Below are positions 46,398 to 58,229 of a stretch of 64,000 nt of DNA, in pieces. The notes under the pieces are model-generated. The model worked only from the letters and a program-made list of their open reading frames with translations. It did not search any database and was not told where the DNA came from. The stretch comes from Excoecaria cochinchinensis. Lineage: Eukaryota; Streptophyta; Magnoliopsida; Malpighiales; Euphorbiaceae. Position numbers and translations under genes: made by a program. How positions within the stretch are numbered: the stretch's first letter is position 1; every line of letters begins with the position of its first letter. Where the stretch lies: positions 2,434,501-2,498,500 of the forward strand of contig CANTUQ010000008.1 in NCBI GenBank assembly GCA_947683425.1, written 5' to 3'.

Positions 46398-47177
46398 TTG
46401 TTAAAAAAAATTGAAAAAGCAAGTGAAAAACGTGGCGTAACTAACAACTCCAACATGCGTATCAAAAGGAAAACTGAAGCATCTATTAAAAATGGAAGTA
46501 TGATCAAAACTCTTTTTGTTTTGTTCGCTAATATAAATCATAGTGTCATTTTAAAAACTCCTTTCATTAACATGATAACTTTCGATTCTATCAACTATGA
46601 TGGAATTCTTTCAAAACAAAAAGAGAGAAAAATATTTTTCCATTCATTGAGAAACACAGAACGAGAAATTTGAATATTTTAAAAGCTTGTTTTGTCTATG
46701 AAAATGAATTGAATTGTATAATTCAAGGAAGGCAAAAACATTTGTATTTTCTCAAACAAGATGTATCATTTCTCAAAATTCAAAAACAATTGAAAAATGA
46801 TTTGGTAAAATAAAAAAAATTATGATTTTCAAAAGCAAATTGAAAATGAAATTTGTGCAGACCAAATGCTTTCTGTAACAAAAAACAACATATGGTATAT
46901 TTGCCATATGAAAATGACTTTTCCGAGAAACAAATTCTAACAAAAGCTAGACAGATCCAAATGAATCGTGAACTTGAAGAATATTATAGAAAAGAGATTT
47001 AGGATTTAGAAAACAAAGGTCTAGTTACAAAATTCACGTCGCTTTGAGTTGTGCAGCTTTTTATGTCAACAAAAATTTTAAAATAGAAACAGGCAAACCA
47101 AGGCTTATAATAAACTAAAAAATTTTTAAACAAAGCTTTAAAATGGATTCGATATCCGATTCCAAACAAGAAAGATA
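46398..47177 (+). pseudogene. Pararetroviral RT, N-terminal part
   Basis: The frame pieces in 46,870-47,177 match the fingers and start of the palm of a caulimovirid RT. The preceding 46,398-46,673 frame lies where the aspartic protease is expected, but I see no clear catalytic triplet. Stops and shifts occur near 46,677, 46,960, 47,045 and 47,120. Coding breaks off in the middle of a conserved RT segment at 47,177, exactly at the MULE edge. Confidence 0.7.
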
Positions 47178-47295
47178 GGGTAAACCCATCTACAGGCATT
47201 CTAAGTTGTCCAAATAATTCATTTTGACACCTCAACTTCTCTAATGACCAAATAAACACTCGAACTTATGAAATGCGATATTAATAAACACAAAA

Positions 47296-49789
47296 TGTAA
47301 TGCCCATTCCCGACCACTCGTTTAGCTCAGCTAAGGCAATCGAGAACAGTCGCCACACAAATAATCTCATGCAATGAACACATGTAGAAAACCTGAACAA
47401 ATAAATTTCTTTCTTACAATTATTCTCATGCAACGGATAAGTCATACTAACCACATGCCTGAACACACACACAAACTTACTTATACTTTTATATGCTTAA
47501 GATTAGAAACTTAGTCATTCATTACATTACATACATTATGTTTCTCCAAAATGAATATTTACATGCCCACATTTCTTTATACAAAATCACCCAAAACCTA
47601 CACTATCGGCAGTCGTAGTGTTGACCATTGCCAATGCGGGACCATCCTTCAAGTCATTTTCCTTTAGAACTTACATAGATTAGAAAACCCATGCTAAGCA
47701 ATAACGCTTAGTCGGAAACAAAACGCAATATGCAATAACAAGTACATAACTTTATTGCATGTTATAAACAATAAAAGTCACTCATTAACTTTTATGCCTC
47801 ATATTCAACATACGCATATATTCAAAGAGCACATTATCTTAGAATAATCACATTTAAAATCACCATGTCACATAATCTTCGCATGCACATCACATTTATA
47901 TCCATGAGTTCATAGTGTAAGATTCACACAATTAATTTATTAACTGAATTATTATAGCCATGCCTGCAACTCAAAAATGCAGATAATAGGTATCGCATCA
48001 GTACCGAAAGGTATAGTAATCGCATTTATATCCGAAGATACACACTATCGCATTAGTACCCAAAGGTACCGAAAACATCAATAAATATAAGTATATTCGC
48101 ATAAGGGGAATCCAATATGGATTCATTTCGCATTGATGATTCTAGAAGAATCAGACACATTTGGCTGCAGCACTTAGACCCTATAGGCATGCCTATCTAT
48201 CCACTACTTAACTCGCAAGCTAATTATTATTTAGTCTAGTTATTTGCTCAATTAACCACACTTATATCAATATACTAAACACATAAGCAACTTGGCAAAA
48301 ATTTAGATACAGCTTACACATTTTCATGGCTTAATAATAAGTCCATACTCATTTATCACATATCAATTTATAGCATTAGGCACATTATAACCTTCATTGT
48401 ATGATGAAAAACCCACTTGAAATATTGATCACACATGCACATTAAATTGTGAATGATTTAAAGCTCTTTATGCAAAATAGGGGTACCTCACGGTGATAAC
48501 CAGAAGCTTGTCACCGTGACATACCATTGACACACAAAACAGAATGTAAATTGCAAGTACCTCACGTTGGCAACCATTTTGTTGTCACCGTGTCATACTA
48601 CCAACATCCAGGCAGAATCCAACCCAAGGGTATCTCACAGTGGCAAACATTTGCTTGTCACCGTGACGTACGAACTTCACTCGGCAGAATGCAAATCTTG
48701 CATACCTCATGGTGGCAACCAAAGGCTTGTCACCATGACTAATCCAAAATTTGCACAAAAATACACATCTAATACGCTTCTTGCCTGAATCAAAACTCCC
48801 TTTTTCCCACATTCAAACACATGATTTCAAACACTCATCAAATCCAATTTAACCCTTTTAAAGTCAACATTAGTATCAAGCACTTATCATCTTTTCACTA
48901 GCAATTTCAACTATACATTACATACCTTTAGTCATTTCTTAACAAATTCATTTGTTCACAAAACACAGCAATTCCACAAGTCATCCAAAACTAGAGTTCT
49001 AATTAGGTCAATAGATTCATGACAATCACTATAACTCCATTCATTCATTTCCTCAATTCAAGCATCCATAACACAACTTACACATTTTAAACACACAACA
49101 ATCAATTTATACACACAAAGAAATTTGTTCCCAAACCTTACTCTCCAAAACTCCTTAGAAATCACTTGGCTCCTTGATCAACCACTTTCTCTTTCCCTTT
49201 GCTTTTCCTCATTTCCTCAACTACAATTCAAGTCCAATTTCCAGAATTGGATACCACGATCAACACACACATCTATTAAAATATGAAAACAAGAAGGGGT
49301 AGAAAAAAGAGAGCCAATTACTAAATCATTTACCTTTAAAGCTAACAATTAACTTGCAATATAGAATCACTTGCTCACTTAGCAGAATTTGTCTAATCTA
49401 ACTAGTATAAAGAAGAAAACAATCAAAGAATGAAAAAGAACAGCCGAAGGAGAACACCCAAGAGCAGAAAAATGGAACTTTCTCTCTCATAAAATCTATA
49501 AATATTACATGCAAATCATGAGGTGGCACTCCCACACAAAGACACTTGGATTCCACTCAATTCCCCTTAATTTCCATTAATCAAATCTAATTTCCATTAC
49601 CGCTAATTAATCTTAATTAACACTAATTATGCACATTTACCAATTAGTCATTTAAACTTATTTTATTTGTTCAATTAGGTCCCTATTTCACATACACTTA
49701 AGTCCTTATTTAAGAAAACTTCAAATTAACTTTACCCAATTAACACAATTGGACCAATATGCTACTAGGGTATAAATCGGGTCATTACA
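47296..49789 (-). repeat. Tekay/Del-like gypsy 3' LTR
   Basis: On the minus strand it starts TGTAATGACCCGATTTATACC after the purine tract GGAGGGGAGAGT and ends GGGCATTACA. Length is 2,494 bp. It carries hairpin array II (48,488-48,738), and CTAAGC-AATA-ACGCTTAG (47,694-47,711) which matches CTAAGCGTTATCGCTTAG in the LTR at 59,883. Its two copies of a GGTAC(C/T)-centred repeat near 48,000-48,075 also have counterparts there, so the two LTRs are related. Confidence 0.8.
48488..48738 (+). repeat. Hairpin array II: four inverted repeats, about 73-bp period
   Basis: Hairpins lie at 48,488-48,519, 48,562-48,593, 48,635-48,666 and 48,707-48,738, with starts 74, 73 and 72 bp apart. The arms are like TCACGGTG and CACCGTGA. 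The fourth has TCATGGTGG with CACCATGA, a paired change. Spacers contain CAGAATGTA, GGCAGAATCC and GGCAGAATGC. The orientation of the spacer motif is plus, opposite to the minus-strand LTR. Confidence 0.95.
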
Positions 49790-51530
49790 ACTCTCCCCTC
49801 CTAAAAATAATTTTGTCCGCAAAATTCATATCTGAATTAAACAATTGAAGGTACTGCTCTCGCATTACCGCTTCTAGTTCCCATGTCGCCTCTTTGATTC
49901 CATGATGCTACCAGAACACTTTTACCAATGGAACCTATTTACTTCGAAGTTGGTTTACTTCTCTCGGCAGAATTGCTTTTGGTTTCTCATCATAGGAAAA
50001 GTCCGACTGCACTTGCACATCTTGTATTGGTATAATATGGGATTCATATGAAGGATATCTCCGGAGCATAGACACATGGAAGACATCGTGAAGTTTAGCT
50101 AAATTCGGAGGCAATGCCAATCGATAAGCCATATATCCCACTCTTTCCAATACCTCATATGGCCCAATGAACCTCGGATTCAACTTTCCTTTATTTTTAA
50201 ACCGTAACACTTTCCTCCAGGGAGACACTTTCAAAAATACTTTATCACCCACTTCAAATTTGATGTCTTTTCAAATCCATATATGATTTATGTCTAATAC
50301 TTACAGTCTTTAATCGCTGCTGGATAATCTTCACTTTCTCTTCAGCATCCCTTACCAAATCCGGACCAATAACCTTGTACTCACTGAACTTTATCCAATA
50401 GACCGGCATTCAACACTTTCTACCATATAAAATTTCATACGGTGCCATGCCAACACTCGCCTGATAATTATTGTTATAAGCAAATTCCATCAATAGAAGG
50501 TACTTATCCCAACTCTTAGAAAAGTACAGAACACAAGCTCGAAGCAAATCCTCTAATACCTGAATAACCCTTTCTGATGTCTATCTGTTTGAGGGTGGAA
50601 AGCTATAATGAAATTCAATCTTGTACCAAAAGCCGCTTGTAAACCCTTCTAAAACTTAGAAGTAAATCTCGGATCTCTATCCGACACAATAGACAAAGGG
50701 GTACCATGCAGTCTGACGATATTATTCACATACAACTCAGCCAACCGATCCATGGAGTAATCCAGTCAAATCGGCATAATGTGAGCTGACTTAGAAAATC
50801 GATCCATAATTACCCACACGGAATCATATTGCTTTGATGTCAGAGGCAAACCTAAAACAAAATCCATGGTAATCTTGTCCTATTTCCACTGTGGAATGGA
50901 AAGAGGATTCAATAATCCATGTGGAACCTTATGTTCTGCCTTCACTTACTGATAATCCAAACACTTTGAAACATATTCCACTACGTCCCTTTTCATACCA
51001 GGCCACCAATAAAATTGCTTTAAATCCTGATACATCTTATTTCCACCAGGATGCATAGTGAAAACTGTATTATGCGTTTCATGCAGAAGGCTCTTTCTCA
51101 ATTCCTTGTCACTAGACACGCATAATCGATTCTTATAAAACAAATTACCTTCTCCATTCACCGAATAGTCAGTCTTGTCATTATTTCTGACTGACTGCAG
51201 AATTTACTACAATTTAAGATCACTTTTATGTGCCTCTACTAATTCATCTCTCAAAATAGATCTTGATTTTAACTGAGCTAACAAAGCTCCATCTAAAGCA
51301 AACCTTCACTTAGCTTGTCGTAACAACAAAGCTGAAATCGACTTCCTACTCAAAGCATCTGCCACTACATTGGCTTTATCCGGATGATAATCCACTATAC
51401 AGTCATAATCCTTGAACAATTTCAGCCATCTTCTTTGTCTCAAGTTTAACTCTTTCTGAGTAAGCAAATATTTGAGACTCTTGTGATCAGTGAAAATCTT
51501 ACACTTCTCACCATACAAATAGTGTCACCA
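49790..51530 (-). pseudogene. Tekay/Del-like gypsy RNase H-integrase fragment
   Basis: Minus-strand pieces in order: RNase H end (51,518-51,306, CKIFTDHKSLKYL and ADALSRK), integrase zinc-binding region (51,161-50,946, HNTVFTMHPGGNKMYQDLK and YWWPGMKRDV), integrase core in broken frames at 50,900-50,400, and the C-terminal region (50,252-49,935, GDKVFLKVSPWRKVLRF, FIGPYEVLERVG, VFHVSMLRRY). The element is cut at about 51,530, 5' of RNase H. RT, protease, gag and 5' LTR are absent. Confidence 0.9.
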
Positions 51531-51844
51531 AATGGTAGTGGTAGACATGGGTTTATTAGAGGAGGATAAGGGTTTTAAAGGAGAGAGAGAGAGAGAGAAA
51601 TAGGAAAAAACTGACACATGTCGGTTATATTGCCAGGTGGACGTGACTGTATCACACGCTTTCAGTCGTGTCTACATAATTTGAAATTTGTGTTTATTGA
51701 TAAGTTATTTAGATAGTTTAAGTGTTTATTAATTAGTTAATTAGATAGTTTAAGTGTTTATTAAATTTTTCTCTGAATTTAGGTGTTAAAATGAATTTTT
51801 CAAACAAATCGGAGTGTCTCTTGATGGGTTTACCCAAAAAGATA

Positions 51845-52880
51845 TTTTGCAAAACTTCATTTTGGGTTTGTATTTTTAAAATTTGATTTGAAATCAGGTT
51901 TTTTGTAATTCCATATTGAACTAAAAGATCATTACAAAACCGCTTTTATTATTCCCTTTGGACAGTATGAGTGGACGGTAATGCCATTTAGATTAAAAAA
52001 AATTCTCCTTCATAATTTCAAAGAATAATAAATGAAATTTTTAATATTTTTTCAAAATTTTTTATTGTTTATATTAATGATGTTATCATTTTTTTTCAAA
52101 ATCAATTAAACAATATTTCAAAAATTTCAAGACATTTTCCTATGTGGCTAAGAAAAATGGATTGGTTGTCTCAAAAATAAAAATATCTCTTTCTCAAAAA
52201 AAAATTTATTTCCTACGACATTACATTTCCCAGGCTACAATTACACCCATAGAGAGATCTTTAGCTTTTGCAGACAAATTTCTAGATAACATTTTAGACA
52301 AAACCCAGCTTCAGAGGTTCTTAGAAAATCCAAATCAAATATTAGATTTTTGTCCAAACATCAATCGATTAGCAAAATCTTTGCATGATAGGTTGAAGAA
52401 AATGAGCATACTAAAATAGTTCAACAGATTAACAAACTGGTTAAAGAAATTCCTTGCATGCATTGAGCTGATCCATCAACTCCTAAGATAGTTGAAACAG
52501 ATGCATCTCACTTAGGATATGGAGGCATATTGAATCAAAATGTGAATGAAAAAAATGTATTGTTCAATTCACATGTGCACATTCAAATGATTATCAAAAG
52601 AGTTATTCTACTATCTAAAAATGAATTCTTTCAATTTTCATGTGCATTTCAAAATTTCAAAGTAATTTACTCAATCAAAAGTTTTCAAAAGTTTTTACTA
52701 CACACTGATTGTAAATCAGTAAAATAAGTTTTACAAAAAGATGTTCAAAACATCGCATCAAAATAGATTTTTGCCAGATGGCAAGCAATCCTTAGTATTT
52801 TTTATTTTGAAATTAAATTTATAAAAGGAAATGAAAACTCAATTCTAGATTTTTTGACCAGAGAGTTCCTTTAAAATAGA
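51845..52880 (+). pseudogene. Pararetroviral RT C-terminal part and RNase H
   Basis: It resumes the RT palm right after the MULE. The RT catalytic segment lies near 52,065-52,085 in a damaged frame. The frame at 52,144-52,419 covers the RT thumb, and 52,500-52,727 covers the first half of RNase H with its leading Asp. Stops are scattered throughout. The AT-rich, Lys-heavy codons resemble the rest of the viral copy and differ from the neighbouring gypsy. Confidence 0.75.
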
Positions 52881-54230
52881 GCCTAAAGATGCCAAGCAAA
52901 TAGATAGGTAATGAGAAAAAAAGTCCAAAAGGACGATCAAAAACCAAAACTAGTAGCAGTCTCATCTGCTATAGAAATCAAGTCTTGGGCCAAAGCAGTC
53001 GTAGATAAAGAAACTCAAAACAAAAACCTTCAACTCCAAAACTGGATTGAAGCACTTTCAAAATAATTAGAGCTTAGATTGCTCCTCAAATAGGTTTTGG
53101 AGATGCGACATCTTGAAAAATCTTTGACCACCGAAGAGGCACAAATTGGTAAGGTTCTTCAACTTTTTTCAAAACTAGAGGAAGGACAAACTTCTTCAAA
53201 AATCTTCAAAACTCTCACAGGGGGAATCATGCACAAAAATTATTTCAAAACCTACATAGGGGATTCCTGCAAGAAAATCATTTCAAAATCCTCACAAGAT
53301 TTCTAGATTGTGTTATCACAATCAAAGTTAAAATTGAAATGTTTTGTCAAAATTGATTTTTAAAATATCTGGATCATAAAGGATGGATTTTATCAGCCAG
53401 ACCCTCATATGGCTATTTAAAAAAAAAAATTAAAAGACTAGCTTTTGAAAACTTGGAATTTAACAAAACTCCATCCATATTACAGAGCAATTCTAGAATT
53501 GACAGGTTATGTAACTTTTCAAGACAACTCCAAAATTAACCCAATCAATTATTTAAGCAAGAAAATCTATAAAATCCTTTCTCCTTTGAAGTGGGATCCA
53601 AAACCTTCACCAACCAAAATACTTCCCTATAGATTTCAAAACCACCTTTAACTTTTGTAGAACTTATACATACTAGGACCACCAGTAAACGTGGTATAAT
53701 GCCTTCCTTTTTCAAAACGCAAATTTTACCATACTTGGTTGTTATTTTTTAAAATAAAAATGGAACCAACCAAATTCTCCTTCTAATTTGCTAATTGGTG
53801 GAAGCTGTATGGAGCTTCTCCTTAAATTCTTAAACCAGAAGTTCAAGAGAGTTACGCTCTTTTCAAAACCTCTCGGTTTGATCCCTTGATGCTTTTTTCA
53901 ACAAAATTCCTTTTGTCGCGGGTTATAGCTTGGTATTTAGAATATCAACAGAAAGAAGCTCAGACAATTCTTATTAGAAGGTTCAAAATTCACTAATGGA
54001 CAAAGTTCTCAGTCCCTGTTAGTATAAAAAAAATGTTATTAGTCAATGGCTCCAGTTTCATGGCCTTCTCAAGCTAGATACTTCAACAACACGGTTTCTA
54101 GCCTGGAAGTCTTTTGCTCAGACTCAATTAATGGCATCAAAAACTGAAGAAGAATATTTTACAATTATGGCCCAACTTCTCCAAAGCAAGGCTTCATCAT
54201 CAAAAACTTCTTCAAAGCCCTAAAGGGTTA
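52881..54230 (+). pseudogene. Pararetroviral C-terminal region
   Basis: Short frames at 53,097-53,306 and 53,445-53,651, and a broken frame from about 53,760 to a stop near 54,226, continue in plus orientation with the same Lys/Phe/Ser-rich composition. The last has a Trp-rich start and a Ser-rich end. I recognise no enzymatic domain. Assignment to the viral copy rests on contiguity and composition. Confidence 0.45.
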
Positions 54231-56080
54231 AATTTCCTTTCCAACTATTACTGGTTGGATTAGAAACGTAAGGGTATGTTCATGACAAAACTAGTAATTT
54301 GCTGGCATTTGTTCTAGATCCCAAGCTGACTCAGGTAATAATGACTTTATGTTTGCTTCTTGAAACTTGAGCATTTTATTGAATTCTTTTACATTCTTCA
54401 AGTTTTTTATTCCATAAGAATAATGAATTTACTAGGAGGACAATATTTTATCCGATTTAGCAACTATGAGGGTAATATTGACCTAATTTAGAAAGTAAGA
54501 TGGCAACATTGAACTTTTAAAAACATATAAGGAACATATTTAGACCTTCTGCATTTTTTTCCTGTCTTGTTAGGATGCCAATCATGGAAAATGGAATTTC
54601 TAACTTTAATAAATTGACAATGTATATGTTTCTACTTTAAATAACTGCCATAGCTCATCAATGCACTAGTATTTTCTATTTACATGATCTACTTTTCATC
54701 ACTCAGCCTTTTTTTATCAAAAAAAAAATGAGGACTTTGTGGTAAAATGAAAATATACTTTACATAAAGTTATTTTATTTTAGTTTAGTTCATGCTTGCA
54801 CTCTTGTTTCTTGAGACATGCTTTTGAACAGTTTCCTGACATATTAAAATGCTACAGTTGTTTTTTGTGCAATATTTTTTCCTTGATCGTTACAGTGATT
54901 GCCTGATGTTATTGAAAAAGAAGAAATTTTAAGCTATGCCACAATAAGGCCTTTGAGCTGAACATTTATTATATGAACCATGAACTAGGATTATTTTACT
55001 TAGTTTGGATCTAAGAATTTGATTATGAAATAAACATTTGATCGGGTAACGTGAATTTAATTTTTCCTTTTTGGACTATATCGTTGAAATAATAAAAATA
55101 TATAAGGTAGAAAGGTAAATGTCAAACCACTTGGTTCTAAATGCATGCTTCTTCTTCTGTTTCAACTTATTTCACTGAAATTGAATTGATTATTTCCCAG
55201 CTGCATGGCTCAGACAATTTCTATAGCATTTTGCAATCCTTAATGGAGAACATAAGTATTAATGTGTGGTTTATGACTATGACTTTCTACATCTACATGT
55301 AATTATTGATAAAATAAGTTCTGAAGGAATTATAATTTGAACAGTTTGGTTCTCTAAGATTTATATAATTTGATGCTAATTGCCAGTGATTTATTGATTG
55401 CATATTTGCAGTGATAATTTTCAAATTTATAATTAGAACGTTAGTTATTGTATTTAGGGACAACTACTAAAAAAATTATAATATTTGAACAAATTTATAA
55501 TTAGAATTTTGAAATTTAAAATGTAACAATTAGATTGTTCAAAAGGTAATTAATTTTTTTATGTATATAATTCCTTAAAACTAATTTATGTTCTTATATC
55601 TTGCAGCCCCTATCATATATGCTGACTTTTTGAAGTGTATATAGCTACACTTGGTGGAATTACAATTTTTTTGAGGTTGATATATTGAGTTTTTTAAGTG
55701 TATATAGTTAAACTTGATGGAATTAGAATTTTTTTGAGATTTGTCCTTAAATCACTTGTAGTTTCAATCAATTATTTATAGTATATCTATATATTTTTCT
55801 GACATAATCATTTTTATTTATTTATATTTTTTGCAGTTTTTAGTATGAACAAAATACTGAAATACAAAAATTGACTGTGAAGACTTGAAAAAACATTGAA
55901 ATGTTGGCTAGATAGAGATTTTTTATTTTTTTCTGGAAAGGGATTGTATAAACAATACATATCTTTTTTGAATGCTAATTCTATATTTGAAATGAATTAC
56001 AAATTATCTATAAAAGTATGATATTATTTATTGTGTATCCACTTATCGTATGTTTAAAAATACCGGGTAAAAATATGGTC
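54231..56080. other. AT-rich DNA without recognisable genes
   Basis: No long frame, LTR or inverted terminal repeat was found. Near 55,600-55,760 an imperfect duplication (GTGTATATAG.TA.ACTTG.TGGAATTA) is present. It may be interior of the CACTA-like element that ends at 56,694. Confidence 0.4.
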
Positions 56081-56694
56081 TAATTATTCTTAGGGACCAT
56101 ATTAATTTTTTATTTTGATTTTTATTATGCTTTTAGGAATTGATTTTATGGTTCTTAATATAATATATATTCAAATGATTATTATTTTTAAGGATGAGAT
56201 TTTTTTACCATTATTCTGATTTTAATATTATTAAAGATAGAAATTCTGAGGACCGGTTAATACACCATTTAAGGACCAAATTTGTGGTCCTTAATAACTT
56301 GGTTAGCCAGTTGACATACTTTATTAAGGACGAAAAAACCGCTCCTTAATATTTTTTAGGGACCAGTTTTTGGTCAGTCCTTAATTTTTTTAACGACCGT
56401 ATTACACCTTTTAAGTACCAAGTTTTTAGTCATTAATAACTTGATTGGCTGCCTAGCATATATTATTAAGGATGGGAAATTCAGTCCTTAATTCTTTTTG
56501 GGGACCGTATTTCTTGTCGGTCGCTAGAAACTTTTAACGACCGATTGGTAACCAGTCCTTTTTGGTCATTAGCGGCGGAGCCTATAATGACCGTAGGGCG
56601 ACCGGATTTTTCAGTCTCTATTGACTTTTAGGGACTGGATTGATACTTTTAGAGACCGGATTGCCCTTCCTTATAGGCCTTTTTTCTTGTAGTG
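56081..56694. mobile_element. Right end of a second CACTA-like element
   Basis: It ends TTTTTTCTTGTAGTG, the reverse complement of CACTACAAGAAAAAA. The preceding 600 bases are a dense series of related motifs (TTAAGGACC, TTTTAGGGACCG, CGGTCC), the usual structure of CACTA subterminal repeats. The matching left terminus was not found, so its full extent is unknown. The next base begins the flank of the Harbinger element. Confidence 0.6.
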
Positions 56695-57322
56695 AGGGGC
56701 TGTTTAATTTTGGAAAATAAAGTCAGTTTTCCAAAAAATTACTCTAAGAAAATTAAAAAATGGAAATAGCTATTTAGTTGTAATACTTTCCAATTTAGAA
56801 AATTAGGAAACTATTTTCTGAATTTTTCAAAATTAAACTATTGCATATAAAACACAAAAAATATGTTTTCTCATTTTTCCTTTATTAAAAAAGTGTATTT
56901 TCCAAAATAGAAAACGAGGAGTTCCACTTTCAACCAACTACGACATTTTCAAATCCCACTAGAATATGATTATCTCATAAAAAAATAAACCTAATACAAA
57001 ACTAAAAGGAAAAAGTAAACAAAGGACATTCCCTCTCCTGCAACAAACAACTACAAGGCTAGCTCTTCTGTTTTTTTTTTCTCACTTTATATGATCATCT
57101 CTCTCCTTGATTTTTTATTTAATTATATATTATTTCTTGTCTTTATTATAATGATTTTTTTTTATTTCTATTTGATTATCACCTACAATAGTTTTGTTAT
57201 AGTTTTTATTTGTGAATTATCCGTCCTGTTTTTTTTTTCCAGTTTAGAATAATGTGTAATTTTTTTTTACTATAATTTTGATGGTTGAAAGTTGATTGTG
57301 AGATGTTTATTGGCATATATAG
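56695..57322 (+). other. 5' region of the Harbinger element
   Basis: It opens AGGGGCTGTTTAATTTTGG, which may be the left terminus of the PIF/Harbinger transposon, followed by AT-rich noncoding DNA up to the first ORF. The matching right terminus is not clear. No other content was recognised. Confidence 0.4.
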
Positions 57323-58229
57323 ATGGGGGAAAAGATTGAAACTGGTGAAGATGCCAAAGATTGGCCTGAGAATAATGAGAATGCATTTCTAGCAATTTTA
57401 TATGAAATGGTTAAGAAAGACCCAAATGGTAAACCTGTGTTTAAATCTACTGATTGGCAAGAAATAGATGAAGAATTATTCTTGGTAACTGGAGATAAAT
57501 ATGGAATGGAGAGATTAAAAGGAAAGTATAATAGGCTTCGTATTAAGCATCTACATTTTTCTTAGCATGGCAAATGTTTATTCATGTATGAAATTATATC
57601 TTTTATATTTAGATGTATAAGATATAATTATTATGCATGATCAATTAACTTGCTACTATACATTTAATTTCAGAAGCACAAGAACTTCAAGGTATTTTAA
57701 AAAAATGGTTGTAAGGATTATGAGATGCTTGGTCAAGTTTTTAATAAATCCACTGCTATTGGGCATTTGCACTATGTTTTGACCCAATTGCCTCCTACTT
57801 CAGATGATGAACATCTAAATGAAGAATAATTTCTTAATAAGGTATTCATGTCACTGAGGGTAGTGCAAAAGGAAAGTGTACAGCTAATGATTTCATTCCT
57901 GGTTGTGCTCGAGTTAAGAAAGAGTCAAAATTTGAGAAATTAGATTCATCTTAGAGATGTGGGCATCTTCTTTGAGTGCTAGAAAAGAGAAAGATTTAGC
58001 TAAAGATGAATGTTACAAAGCACAGTCCAATAATACAGCAAGTACACAAGCTGGTACATATTCAATTGAGTCATGTATGGATGCTTTAGAAATGATGGAA
58101 AATGTCTCGGACGAAACATATATCAAAGCACTTGAGAAGTTCAAACACGTAGATTGGAGGAGAATGTTTATGAAGATGTCTAAGAAGAAGGCTTGGCTAA
58201 AAAAAATTAGAATAATATTTTTGTTATAA
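57323..58229 (+). pseudogene. PIF/Harbinger ORF1 (Myb/SANT-like protein), broken
   Basis: The first exon-like frame (57,323-57,565) has the Myb/SANT-like arrangement DWPENNENAFLAILYEM, then STDWQEIDEEL and GMERLKGKYNRLR, known from the accessory DNA-binding protein of PIF/Harbinger elements. The probable intron starts after KHLH..., and the coding match resumes near 57,675. The C-terminal part at 57,957-58,229 ends in ALEKFKHVDWRRMFMKMS. Stops near 57,700, 57,830 and 57,955 break it. ORF1 partners the transposase for nuclear import and terminal binding in known family members. Confidence 0.75.

Larger units (their letters stand above)
47178..51835. mobile_element. Mutator-like element carrying a truncated gypsy
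   Basis: Left end GGGTAAACCCATCTACAGG; the right end in reverse complement is GGGTAAACCCATCAAGAG. The inverted repeats extend beyond 100 bp with gaps (shared ATTCATTTT.ACACCT and ATTAATAAACAC). It is flanked by AGAAAGATA (47,169-47,177) and AAAAAGATA (51,836-51,844), a 9-bp duplication with one mismatch. Viral RT reading stops at the first and resumes at the second. Only about 120 bases on the left and 305 on the right are MULE sequence. The rest is a minus-strand gypsy 3' half, so the original element was probably a MITE of about 430 bp later hit by the gypsy. Confidence 0.85.
43480..54230 (+). mobile_element. Endogenous pararetrovirus (Caulimoviridae), split by a MULE
   Basis: A decayed plus-strand viral sequence of about 6.1 kb net: an N-terminal polyprotein region, a nucleocapsid region with a CCHC zinc knuckle, RT and RNase H, and a C-terminal tail to about 54,226. 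No LTRs, integrase or flanking duplications are seen, which separates it from retrotransposons and fits the integrated copies of caulimovirids common in plant genomes. Stops and small indels are everywhere, so it cannot express protein. A Mutator-like element (47,178-51,835) interrupts the RT. The genus is not resolved; a petuvirus- or florendovirus-like copy is possible. Confidence 0.8.
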
